From Zygnema cylindricum (taxonomy: Eukaryota > Streptophyta > Zygnematophyceae > Zygnematales > Zygnemataceae), in NCBI GenBank assembly GCA_037447655.1, contig JBBHKE010002290.1:225322-289321 (forward strand): DNA of 64,000 nucleotides. The letters run 5' to 3'. Both the position numbers and the translations under genes were made by a program. The number at the start of each line of letters is the position of its first letter. The first letter of the stretch is position 1. The notes below the pieces were generated by a model. The model was not told the origin of the DNA and made no database searches. It was given only the letters and a program-made list of their open reading frames with translations. Below, piece after piece: positions 1 through 9,400 of the stretch.

Positions 1-1400
1 GCGCTGAGTTTCGGATCTTGCGCTGCGGTCGACGCTGTGGTGTTCTCTTTCACAGAGTTTACGTTTACATGCTGCGATGCTTGTAGTTGTTGCTCTGCTA
101 CCGGCGCAGCGACTCCGAGTCTTCTTAACAGTGCATCCGTTAGGTTTGTCTTGCCCGGTTTATACTCGATGACCAATTCCGGTTCGAAGGTCTGAAGAAA
201 CGTCATCCATCGCACTTGTTTCTTGGACAACAGCGACTGTGTTTTAAGGTAGTGTATGACGTGGTGATTCGTGATAACCGTGATTCGCTTCCCCTGAACG
301 TAACACTTCCAAACCTCCAGCGCATTGATGATTGTGATTGTCTCTTTCTCATGGGTGGCCCAGTTAAGCTCCGCTGCCTTTAGTTTTTGACTATCGTAGG
401 CAATGGGTTGAAGACCTTTTCCTTGATCCTGCATAAGGATCGCTCCAATAGCTGTATCGCTGGCGTCGGTGATTATCGTCCAAGGTAAGTCCGGGTTGGG
501 AATAGCTAACACAGGAGCGGTAACCAACCGCTCCTTCAGCGTGTTAAAGGCTGCCATTTGCTCCGATTTCCAATCATAGGGCACGTCATTCTGGAGTAAC
601 TTTGTGAGCGGTGCAGCGATTTTTGCGAAACCCTCAACAAAACGTCGATAGAAAGAGCATAATCCTAGAAAGCTCCGTAACTTCGTTATATTCGCCGGCT
701 GGGCCACTCCTTTACTGCCCTCGTTTTGTTCAGATCCACTGCGATTCCGTCCCGACTCACCACATGGCCTAGAAAATCAATTTTCTCCTTAAAGAAGTCA
801 CATTTGCTTCTCTTTGCACACAACTTTTTTTCTCGAAGGACTTGTAGGACCGTGCGTTGATGCTTTATATGATCATCAGCGTTTGGCTATACACCAAGAT
901 GTCGTGGAGGAAGACGATTACAAAGGCGTCCAAATATTGACGAAAGATGGAATTCATTAAATGCATAAAAGTTGCCGGTGCGTTAGTCAACCCGAACGAC
1001 ATTACCCAAAACTGGAAATGACCACACTGTAGAAACTAATGGTTTTATTAGTATTTTCTAGGTCTGAAAAGAAATATAGAAGTCGAGGCAGTCTATCTCT
1101 AACTTTTCTCTCCAACTCTCAAACTTGTCGCAGTCACTGAGAAATTGGAGAGGAAGCTAGAGCGTACGCATTCTTCACCGTTAATTTGTTTAGCGCTCGG
1201 TAGTCTATACACATACGGAAACCTCAATCTTTCTTGTTTACGAAAAGAACAGGGGCTCCATACGGTGACTTGCTCGGTTCGATTGCTCCGGCTTCGACCA
1301 ACTCCGCGAGTTGCTTATTGAGTTCGTATAGCTCGGTGTAACTCATCTTGTACATCCGATTAGCCGGGGGTACTGATTCCGGAACAAGTTCTATCTTATG
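1..1400 (-). pseudogene. Ty3/Gypsy reverse transcriptase and RNase H, broken
   Basis: Minus-strand reading gives RT then RNase H. RT landmarks are a stretch reading SPYGAPVLFVNKKD near 1270-1230, the motif [13 protein letters not shown] near 1005-965, and FLHDIL in place of the usual FVDDIL box near 915-895. RNase H landmarks (ITDASDTAIGAIL, then ATHEKE) lie at about 480-340, and a RKKQV-like connection follows. Several frames are needed, so it is a pseudogene. Between NAY (near 1165) and GHFQF (near 1020) the normal codons for the RT fingers and palm are missing and an LTR fragment sits there instead. The domain assignment is firm; the exact limits are not. Confidence 0.85.
1028..1163 (+). 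repeat. First 136 bp of a family A Copia LTR inside the Gypsy RT
   Basis: The segment starts exactly at the LTR terminus TGTAGAAACTAATGG and ends at GAAGCTAGAGC. It is nearly identical to the first part of the A2 LTR at 45844. It takes the place of about 45-48 RT codons, so the event combined a deletion with an insertion. No target-site duplication is visible. Confidence 0.85.
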
Positions 1401-1402
1401 GT

Positions 1403-2165
1403 CTACTTCAAGCTTCGGAGGTAATCCTTCGAAAGCTTCGCGGGAAATACATCATCATACTCCTCCATATGTTTTGTCACGACTTCCGGGGCCTCTTCGG
1501 AAATCTTTCCAGGGTCGTCACTTTCTTTTGAGTCGCAGTCCTTCTTCTTCCATTCTTCCGGGATCTCCTCCTTCGCCTCCTCCATTGGCTGGAGAACCGC
1601 CATACCAATTGTTGCCCCTTTCTTGAGTGCCCTCTTAAGCTGTAAGTCCGAAAGTAGGCGTCCCTCTTCCACTCCCTTACCAGCCGCTCCCGCATTGACC
1701 TCAAACTCATCTTCACCTTTCTTCACTCTCATATCGCCACTTCGCCAATCGATCGTCGGATCCCATTTTTGCAGCCATGGTTTCCCAAGGAATACTTCAT
1801 GGTCCCCAAGAGGTAATACATGGCGGTCGTACCATCTAATTTCCCCACTTCGGGCCAGAACCCCGAGTAATGAAGGGTGATTGATAAGGAACTTCGGTCG
1901 GCCAATTTTACAGATTGATGATTTTTTAGCACTACGAGAGGAAGGTTCAACCTTTTCACCGTCGCCTTGTTCATGAAGTTCCCCGATGCTCCGGAGTCCA
2001 CCATGAAGTTAGTTGCATTCACTCCGATTAGACCCCTAAATATCAAAGGGTCTCCTCCTTCTCTAACTAACCTCATAACGTTAAGTTTTCCCTTTTTGGG
2101 ACCTTTCCGTTTTGGACATTCTCGAGCCATATGATCTGGGGAACCGCACTGGAAGCATACGCCAT
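1403..2165 (-). pseudogene. Gypsy CCHC knuckle, aspartic protease and PR-RT linker
   Basis: On the minus strand a knuckle with C-x2-C-x4-H-x4-C spacing (CFQCGSPDHMAREC) lies at about 2160-2110. It is followed by a retropepsin with the active-site motif VDSGAS at about 2015-1998. The protease frame stops near 1729. A charged linker in another frame (1732-1403) ends in EEYDDVFP, a motif common just before Ty3 RT domains. This part would mature the polyprotein in a live element. It is frameshifted here relative to gag. Confidence 0.8.
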
Positions 2166-2905
2166 TTTGCCTCCTCCGTTGGAGCTCCTCGGGGGATATT
2201 CATTTGTCTTGATCTTCGTAGGTTTCTTCGTTCTCCGCAAGAGGTTGACCACTTCTTTATCCTCGTCAATTGCGCCGAGCTCCATGGGGGTGGGACCATC
2301 GTCTCGTTGATTTCCTCCGCTGCTGCTCAACCCGTAGTGATAAGGTCTTCGGAGGTTGAAGTCGACCGAATTGGTCCGCTCCGCAAACTGGATGATTGCC
2401 AAGAGAGTAGGAGTCGTGCTTTCCTGAGCAAGCAACTGTTCCACATCCCTATGAATAGATGATTTAAGCCCCTTCACGTAGCGATCCACGGCTTCATCCT
2501 CCGTCATCGTATGTATTTGAACTTTGCACTCCAAGAACCGTTGCGTAAACTCCAACACTGAGGTTTGTTGCTTCAATATTGCGATCTTATCTCTTGCTTC
2601 CTTCACCATGTTGACGACTGCCAAACGTCGCAAAAAAGTTGAACGAAGAGTGCCCAAACGGTTGGTATCTCATCATCCTACACCAATGTCCTCCTCCATA
2701 CCCCCGCTGCCCCTTTAAGAAGACCACCCGCGTAGTGAAGTTTCTCCCGATCCGATAGACTAGGAAAATTCTAGAGATAGTTCGCAACGGAGAATAGCCA
2801 TGTGTCAAGGTTCTTGTGTCTTGCTGGGTAAACCTCGTCGGGAAGTCTTAATTTCGGTTTCCTGAAGTCTCTCTCCATGCCTCCATGGGGTCGCACCCCA
2901 AGACG
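2166..2905 (-). pseudogene. Gypsy gag (capsid-type), frameshifted
   Basis: Minus-strand frames give a capsid-like region. A stretch reading SVANYL, then SDREKLHYAGGLLKGAAG (about 2800-2690), precedes a segment (2657-2073) with FTQRFLECKVQIHTMTEDEA and YVKGLKSSIHRDV, typical of plant Gypsy retrotransposon gag. It lies upstream of the knuckle. At least two frameshifts separate the pieces. The start is probably the ATG near 2878, read as MERDFRKPK; this is inference. Confidence 0.75.
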
Positions 2906-3040
2906 AGACTCCAAGGCAGCGACGATGTTAATCAGCTGCGCGTTTTATAATCTAACACTTTCTAACTCCCTGAGAACTTGCGTTAACATTTCTGTAGTGG
3001 ATAGGTCGTGTTCATCTATGCTGTCGACTCACGAGAAATT

Positions 3041-3052
3041 GCTCCAATACCA
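3041..3052 (-). promoter_or_regulatory. Gypsy primer-binding site
   Basis: The minus strand reads TGGTATTGGAGC directly inside the LTR end. This is one or two bases from the TGGTATCAGAGC complementary to the 3' end of plant initiator tRNA-Met, recalled from memory. Confidence 0.7.
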
Positions 3053-3053
3053 G

Positions 3054-3589
3054 TGTAAAAGGGACAATAGTGCACACTGCACGCCACAATGCACAACGGA
3101 AAAACACCAAGGATCTTCTTATAGCAACAGTAGGAGCACACAACACTCACAGACCTAGTTGCGCTTTATTATTTGGAAGAGAGTACAAGGTTACGCTCGC
3201 TGCGTAGGTCTACTCGAAGAGTCTCTACTCACTAAGCCTACTTCACTATTTAAACTAGCTAACTGCTAGTCAACCTAGTATTGTACAACTGTAAACGTGG
3301 ACCTTCACGGTCAACCGAGATTTATCCAAACATTCTTCTAGAACTATACCGCTCGATCTACATTCTGCGACGTTGCTCTGTTGCGGTGCTATGTTGCTAC
3401 GCTACTAAGTTGCTACGTTGCTAAGTTGCTATGCTGCGCTGGTCTGGAATCGCAGCTGCGCTGCTCTATAATAGCCTATCCTATATATCGCAACTATAGC
3501 AGCCTAGCCCTAGCCACTAAGAACTCAAATCCTTTAACCCCGTTACACCTGGTATTTGTTAATTTTGGATTGCGTAAAGGATTTCCACA
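3054..3589 (-). repeat. Probable 5' LTR of the Gypsy remnant
   Basis: The inner edge is fixed by the primer-binding site; the minus strand ends TTTTACA. The outer edge at 3589 (minus strand starts TGTGGAAATCC) is a guess, because the partner LTR is outside the window. A TATATAGG stretch near 3480 on the minus strand could be the TATA box. Confidence 0.5.
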
Positions 3590-3696
3590 AAAATTAATAA
3601 TCAAAAAAACAATTTTCCAGTTGTTCCTTGTGAAGATCCGGATGTCCCCATTCTCCTTTCTTCCTCGATAGGACTAGTGAACCGTGGTGAGGCCTA

Positions 3697-4510
3697 TCAA
3701 GTGGGGCTGACAATCTGTGCGGGTGAGAATAACCTGGGATCTAAAATCTTGAGATCCGAACCGGTCTCTCCTGCAATAGGAATGGCAGTAGCAACATCAG
3801 TGGTTCCCTTCCCCACTGAGGAAGGTCTTGCTCTTGAAGAAGGTTTGTGATTGTCTACTCCTCTATATCCACGAGAGGCTTGTTCCTCTCTGAGATTTGT
3901 CTCCATTGATGGGATGTGGAGAGGAGGTTTGTTCAAAAGAGGTCTTTCGGGAATGGATGGTGGTGGAGACGGAGACGACTAGGGGCTATGAGGAAAAGGT
4001 GTCTGTCTCCTTGGCCGCCTTGTGGAGGTCTCGGTGGAGGAGTTTCTAAGCTAGAAGATGGGGAATGCTTGTGAAGAAGTGAGTAGGCGGGGACGTGATT
4101 GCAAGGTAAGACAAGCGAGTCCGGTGACCCACGGACTGCTGCAGCGCTAGAAAGGGATGGCGAAGGAGAGGAGGCCTGAGGTGGTGATGGTGGAGGAGTG
4201 GATAGTCCAAGGGAAATGTGTATTCTCCGATGGAGTTGTAGTTGCACCACGGCCTCCACAATGGAAGATCCCGCCACTGAGACAATAGTAGGATGCTCAG
4301 TGGAAGCGGGTGCCAAGTTACCCGATAGATTTGCACCCAACCGCTCTCCATTAGGCACTGATGTTTCCTCCCCTTCCCGATGAAGAGGAGATTTTGGTCT
4401 AGGTCTCGGTGAAGTCCTTGGAGCTTGCGTCGCAGGAGGAGTTGCTTGTCCACTAAGGATCCCTCCTGATCACCGTCTAGCCTCCCGAATGAGGAGCAGT
4501 TCATGTTCTA
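3697..4510 (-). pseudogene. Unrecognised minus-strand frame, 3' half, split by element A1
   Basis: This is the continuation of the frame at 10951-12110. If A1 and one copy of its target duplication are ignored, the minus frame passes from KKAL into EHELLLIREARR without a shift. A single TGA follows, then a serine- and proline-rich stretch (about 4358-3933) ending KDLF. A second short frame (3936-3697) ends in SPAQIVSPT. No family was recognised. Low-complexity proline-rich segments and in-frame stops fit either a host pseudogene or the ORF1 or gag of an older transposon. The function is unknown. Confidence 0.45.
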
Positions 4511-4716
4511 GTGCCTGTAGAAACTAATGGATTTATTAGTATTTTCTAGGTCTAAATAGAAATAGAAAGAAGCCGAGGCAGTCTATCTCTAACTTCTCTC
4601 TCCAACTCTCAAACTTGTTGCAGTCACTGAGAAGTTGGAGAGGAAGCTAGAGCCATGGCTACCTTGGCTATCCTGAAGTTTACGGGAAATTAATACTAGG
4701 GTTTATTTATTTAATT

Positions 4717-4812
4717 AAAAGTTAAGCGCCGGCGACAGGATTTGATCCCTGTACCTACCGGCCGGCAGATATGAAATAGCCGGTAGCCTTAGCCGTTAGG
4801 TCTAGCTATAGT
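4717..4812 (-). ncRNA. Antisense tRNA-like Pol III unit in the A1 5' LTR
   Basis: The minus strand reads an A-box-like TAGACCTAACGGCTAAGGCT (4804-4785), then a B-box-like GGATCAAATCC (4748-4738), then TTTT (4720-4717). A box/B box spacing is about 37 nt, within the tRNA range. The B box sits in a small hairpin (ACAGG/CCTGT) enclosed by a GCCGGC/GCCGGC stem. It is not a normal tRNA, because no 7-nt anticodon loop could be drawn. The copy in the 3' LTR is at 10111-10206. Confidence 0.6.
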
Positions 4813-5322
4813 GATACGTACCATTTAGTTTGATAATGATTTAAAGATGTATACGTACGATAAATTCATTTAACTGTTACGGATTACGGGATACATAGAT
4901 CCGGTACGGATGACGGTACGGATTACGAATCAATACCGCGCATTTGTTTCGGAAGTGAAATAAATACCGCGCATGTATTTATTACGGCTAAGATTAAATC
5001 TGAATTTAATCGGACGGCCGGAATTAGCGCCGAGATCGCGGAGGGAGATTTCGGCGGTTTGTGGCCATCGCCACATCAGATGACACGTGGCAAAATTCCG
5101 TTGGATTGTAGAATCTCCGGAGATTATGGCACCGAATCCGGATTTGACATGTGTCGACATTTAGGCCATGTCGTACAATGTCCGTACTGAAAGTACACCA
5201 GCGGCTGTACTTTTGCGTACGGAACTCAATTCTGATTGGTTCCGTACATCAGTAGATAGAGTCTGTGAGAGAGATAGAACTTAGAAAAATTAGAAGATAG
5301 GACCCTCTCTCCCAGAGAGCTT

Positions 5323-5332
5323 CTGTACAAAA
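5323..5332 (+). promoter_or_regulatory. TATA-like box of the A LTR
   Basis: TGTACAAAAG here aligns with TGTATAAAAG at 17839 (A3), CTATAAAGG at 18847 (B) and TATAAAT on the minus strand at 31393-31387 (C). The position is about 30 nt before the hairpin array in each. This suggests the transcription start, and so the start of the R region, lies near 5355. Confidence 0.55.
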
Positions 5333-5359
5333 GGTCAACTTTGACCCTCCATAACTTAC

Positions 5360-5463
5360 TGCTCAGGGGAGCAAATTCAGAGATTCTTTTTGCTACTGAC
5401 TCACGGGAGTCTTGCCTTCACAGGGGTGCAGGTTGTCAGGGTTTTTGTCTGCCAGGGTGGCAG
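5360..5463 (+). other. RNA hairpin array at the predicted 5' end of the A1 transcript
   Basis: Four short inverted repeats follow each other: TGCTC-AGGG-GAGCA (5360-5373), GACTC/GAGTC (5398-5411), an imperfect CTTCAC/GTGCAG (about 5416-5431), and CTGCC-AGGGT-GGCAG (5449-5463). The third is perfect in A2. Loops are AGGG or close variants. The array covers most of the predicted leader upstream of gag. Confidence 0.65.
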
Positions 5464-5536
5464 TTATTTTTGCTGGAACACAAAGGGGTCAGGATTATCC
5501 TAGAGGCTTCTTGGAAGCTGTCCACTCTGAGGACTT

Positions 5537-6406
5537 ATGGAGGTCTCAGAGTTACAGGTTATGGGCCCACCCTCTAGGGTACCAATCTTTAATGGAACTG
5601 GCTTCATATACTGGGAAAGTATGATGATTGGAGCTCTATGCGAAAAAAGGTTTTGGGGGATAGTGAGTGGACGATTGGGGCGTCCATCAAGTCTTGGAAT
5701 TCCTCCAGGGTTTGGAGGAAGCAGATTCACCAGGAAAGAGGATTCACCTTCAACGGAGGAAACAAAGGAAGGAGAGGTGGTGGACAAAGGAAAGGAGAAG
5801 GAGGCGACCACACCAATAGCAACTGGTTTAGCATTCATGTCACCTATTCCGAGGAACGAGGAGAATGATACTGAAACCTGGGACTTCAACAATATGGCGG
5901 CAAAGCACTTCATCCTACGCCATCTCACTCAAGGACTTGCATGTCCTCATTTGCAGGTAGAAAGAGCATCCGATCTTTGGATGACTCTCATAGAGATGTA
6001 CCGAAGTGGTACGATTCAGCAACAACAGTTGGCTGATCAGAAAGTTAAGGAGTATGTATACAAAGGGGGAAATATATTGGATTTTTGCAATGAGCTTGCT
6101 ACACTCTTCATGGAGCTACACAGTGCGGGAAAAGATTTTAGTGAAAAAGAAAAGGTTAACTGTTTACTGATGAGGTTACCTGATGATTTCGTGAACATAG
6201 TTTACCGTGTGCAGGACTTGCCTGACTCAAGGTGGATATGGAACTCAGTGGTAGGGATGATTCTCGTTCAAGAGAATACAATTGAGATCCGAAGGGGAGG
6301 AAAGAGTGGCCAAGCCTTGGCAACAGCGACTGATTGGAGGAATAGGGATTCCCGAAAACCGGTTGGAAACTATGGGGGTAGGGAGCAGAAAAAAACAGGC
6401 AGATGA
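5537..6406 (+). CDS. Copia A1 gag (capsid and nucleocapsid N-terminal part)
   Basis: This 289-codon frame is the gag part of the Copia polyprotein, which packages the RNA in cytoplasmic particles. The chosen ATG lies inside the 5' LTR (20 bp before its end). The next codons are read across the primer-binding site and give VMGPPSR. The middle part (about residues 110-240) has the UBN2-type gag pattern: repeated W/L positions, QQQLADQKVKEYVY, FCNELATLFMEL and LLMRLPDDF. The frame closes at 6404-6406, just after a run of seven A. A2 has two fewer A there and one base less overall, and reads straight into pol. The break is therefore most likely a mutation rather than programmed frameshifting. Confidence 0.88.
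   Translation: MEVSELQVMGPPSRVPIFNGTGFIYWESMMIGALCEKRFWGIVSGRLGRPSSLGIPPGFGGSRFTRKEDSPSTEETKEGEVVDKGKEKEATTPIATGLAFMSPIPRNEENDTETWDFNNMAAKHFILRHLTQGLACPHLQVERASDLWMTLIEMYRSGTIQQQQLADQKVKEYVYKGGNILDFCNELATLFMELHSAGKDFSEKEKVNCLLMRLPDDFVNIVYRVQDLPDSRWIWNSVVGMILVQENTIEIRRGGKSGQALATATDWRNRDSRKPVGNYGGREQKKTGR
5558..5571 (+). promoter_or_regulatory. Primer-binding site matching the initiator tRNA-Met anticodon arm
   Basis: GTTATGGGCCCACC begins one base after the LTR end. Its reverse complement, GGTGGGCCCATAAC, is the anticodon stem and loop of plant initiator tRNA-Met as recalled (anticodon CAT). This is the arrangement known for Drosophila copia, which is primed by a tRNA half. The ATG inside the site is the complement of the anticodon and is in frame with gag. 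Confidence 0.75.
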
Positions 6407-9400
6407 GTTCGAACCAAGGGCTCCCAAAGGTCTATGTCATTTTTGTAAGAAACCGGGGCACTATATGGCAGAGTGCACTAAGCTAACCGAGCTTTGGTTA
6501 AAGGAGGGGCAGACCGGTGGTACCCCGAGAGGAAAGAAAAAGGCCCTTGTCACACAGGTACTTGAGGCTGAATCCGAGGACGAGGACGATGAGCTCCTTT
6601 TGGATGAGGAGTTGGAGGCGAAAAAAGAGGTCGAAATTCCACGGAGGCAGAAATGTGCTTACGGTGGATTGAAAGGTGAAGCAGGCTGGATTGTAGATTC
6701 AGGTGCCTCCATGCACATGTGTAAGGATAGACACCTGTTCACTAAGATAAGAAAGATTCCCACCGTAGAGATAGAGTACGGGGATGGGAGGATAGTCACC
6801 ACTACTCTTGTAGGATCGGTAGATCTAAAAGTGTTAGTAGAAGGAAAGACATCCATATTAACATTCTCCGATGTATTGTTTATTCCGGAGCTGAACAAAA
6901 ATCTTATCTCTACATCAGTAATAAATGATAAGGGTTTTTTTACTAGCATTAGGGAAGGAGTCTTTACTGCTAGTTTTGAGGATGATGTCTATTTCATTGC
7001 TGAGAAAGGTAGCCATGGGATGTTTAGGATGATCTTAAGTAATGAAAAAAAGAAACTTTACTATGCTGGTGTTCATGATATTATGATGTGGCATAAGAGG
7101 CTTGGGCATGTGAATCTAGATAAGTTAAGAGAGATGAAAAAGATGGGAGTGGCGGAAGGGATTCAGTTCAGTGAGAGTGATGATATAAGTGATTGTAGTG
7201 GATGTGCTCAAGGTAAAGCACACAGATTACCCTTTCCTAAAACAGCCACCTATAAGGGAGAAAAACTTCTAGATCTAGTACACACAGATATTTGGGGACC
7301 GGCTAGAGTGCCCTCACCGGGGGGGAAGAGATTTATGATGACTATAACTGATGATTGGTCTCGGTATTCCCGGGTATATTTTTTGAAAAACAAGTCCGAA
7401 GCTGAGGATTGTTTTAGACAATATAAAGCATGGAGCGAAAAACTCCATGAAACTCCAATCAAGAGAGTAAGGAGTGACAATGGTGGAGAGTATACTTCTA
7501 ACCAGTTTGAGGATTTTCTGAGGGAAGATGGGGTTCAACACCAAAAGACAGTTCCAGAAAATCCGGAACAGAATGGGGTAGCTGAAAGGTTAAATAGAAC
7601 ACTAAGTGATAGTGCTAGAAGTATGTTGTCAGATAAAAAGATAGGAAAAAGGTTTTGGGCAGAAGCAATGAACTGTGCTAATTACCTCAAGAATAGAGTT
7701 CTTACTTCAGCTATAAAAGATCAAACACCTTATGAGAGATGGACAGGCCGGAAACCAGACATATCTCACTTAAAGGTTTTCGGTAGTCAAGTATTCAGTC
7801 TAGATACTGATCGGTCCAATTGGAAGCTAGATCCTAAAGGAAAACCGGGATACTTATTAGGATATGATGAAGATGTTAAAGGATATAGAGTTTATGATTT
7901 AAAAAGGGAAGATATAATCTTAGTAAAGCATCTAGTAGTTATGGATGAAGGAAAGTCTGTGGATCCCTTCAAATATACAAAGTCAGTAAAAATCAGATTT
8001 GAGTCAGAAAATTCCGATGACTTTGAGCTTCCTAACTATCCAGGTTTTAGAGAAGATGACATTCTTGCAGGAACAAATCAGACCGAAAAGGACTCGGCTG
8101 TGGAAACTCCAGTGACAACTCTACTCGAAGCGGAAGACATGGTGGAAATTGATTCGGGATCAAGGGATAGGGGAGAAGCCGAGTTTGTTCGAAAGAATCC
8201 ACGAGAACCATCTATTCCGGCATCAGATTTTGAGGGGGGGAGGAGAAGTAGCAAAAGACTGCAAGAAAAACAGGTTAATAACAAGGTAACTAAACTATCT
8301 CATCAAGATGAACCTCAATCTTATAAAGAGGCGATGACTTGTCCAGAAAGAAACCGGTGGAAGACAGCCATCAATGAGGAGATGGCTTCAATCATGGCAG
8401 CCGATACTTGGGAGCTGGTGGACTGTCCACCTAACCGAAAACCAATTGGTTGTAAGTGGGTCTTCAAATTAAAACTGAACCCAGATAACACAATCGAACG
8501 CTACAAGGCCAGATTAGTGGCAAAGGGATTTACACAAAAGGAAGGAATTGACTACGAGGAAACCTTTGCCCCGGTGGTCAGATTTCCCTCCGTCCGCATA
8601 CTTCTCAGTTTAGCAGCGGCGGAAGACATGGAAGTGCATCAGATGGACATCAAGACAGCCTTTCTGCATGGAGAATTGGAAGAGGAGATCTTCATGCGAC
8701 AACCCGAAGGTTTTGTGGAGGAAGGAGAGGAGAGTAAGGTATGCCGGCTGATTAAATCTCTTTATGGTTTGAAACAGGCACCTCGACAATGGAATAAGAA
8801 GCTTGATGAGTTTTTTACCGGTGTGGGATATATTCGGATCAGCTCAGATCACTCAATCTATGTTTTTGAAGATGAGGAAGGTTTGATATTTATTGCAATT
8901 TATGTTGATGATTTGCTTGTATTAAGTAAATCAATGGAAAAAATTAACAAACTGAAAACCGATCTTAAGGGGAGATTTGAAATGAAGGATATGGGAGAAG
9001 CAAGATATATTTTGGGAATTCAAGTAGAGAGAGACCGGAAAAGGAAAATTATAAAACTGACTCAAAAAGAAGCAATAGGGAACATGCTTGAAAAATTTCA
9101 AATGGATAAAGCTAATAGTTGTACAACTCCAATGGAGTTGAAGAAGGGAAGTGAGGGGAGTGAGGAAGAAGGAGTCATAGTCTTAGACGAGGAATTATCT
9201 CTTGATGAACAGAAGTTCATGCAGACTATTCCTTACAGGCAAGTAGTGGGAAGTCTAATCTATTTTATGAATTGTACCTGGCCGGATTTAGCTGCAGCTG
9301 TAGGAGTGCTAAGTAGAAGTCTAAATGCTCCCACTAAAAGGGATTGGGAAGCAGCTAAGAGAGTCCTTAGATATTTGGTAGGAACTAGAGATCTATGGTT

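Larger units (their letters stand above)
1..3589 (-). mobile_element. Ty3/Gypsy LTR retrotransposon remnant, 5' part
   Basis: Read on the minus strand, the order is LTR (about 3589-3054), primer-binding site, gag, CCHC knuckle, protease, reverse transcriptase and RNase H, running off the left edge. That order is typical of Ty3/Gypsy elements. Frameshifts and stops break every domain, so the copy is dead. A 136-bp piece of a family A Copia LTR replaces part of the RT. The 3' end and integrase lie outside the window. Confidence 0.85.
4516..5556 (+). repeat. 5' LTR of A1
   Basis: It begins TGTAGAAACT and ends GAGTTACA. It holds an antisense tRNA-like unit, a GC-rich hairpin module, a TATA-like box, a hairpin array and, 20 bp before its end, the gag start codon. 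Confidence 0.95.

Noticed and set aside
5300-5556. Hammerhead ribozyme (retrozyme-like LTR)
   Set aside because: The LTR hairpins lack the CTGATGA and GAAA core; only unrelated CTGATGA-like words in the integrase gene were seen.
6389-6395. A run of seven A at the A1 gag-pol junction as a programmed frameshift site
   Set aside because: The needed shift is +1, not the -1 favoured by A7, and A2 reads through in one frame with one base fewer, so an indel is simpler.
8078-8284. Serine- and leucine-rich minus-strand frame conserved in A1, A2 and A3
   Set aside because: It is the shadow of the conserved pol linker on the other strand; no start context or independent support.
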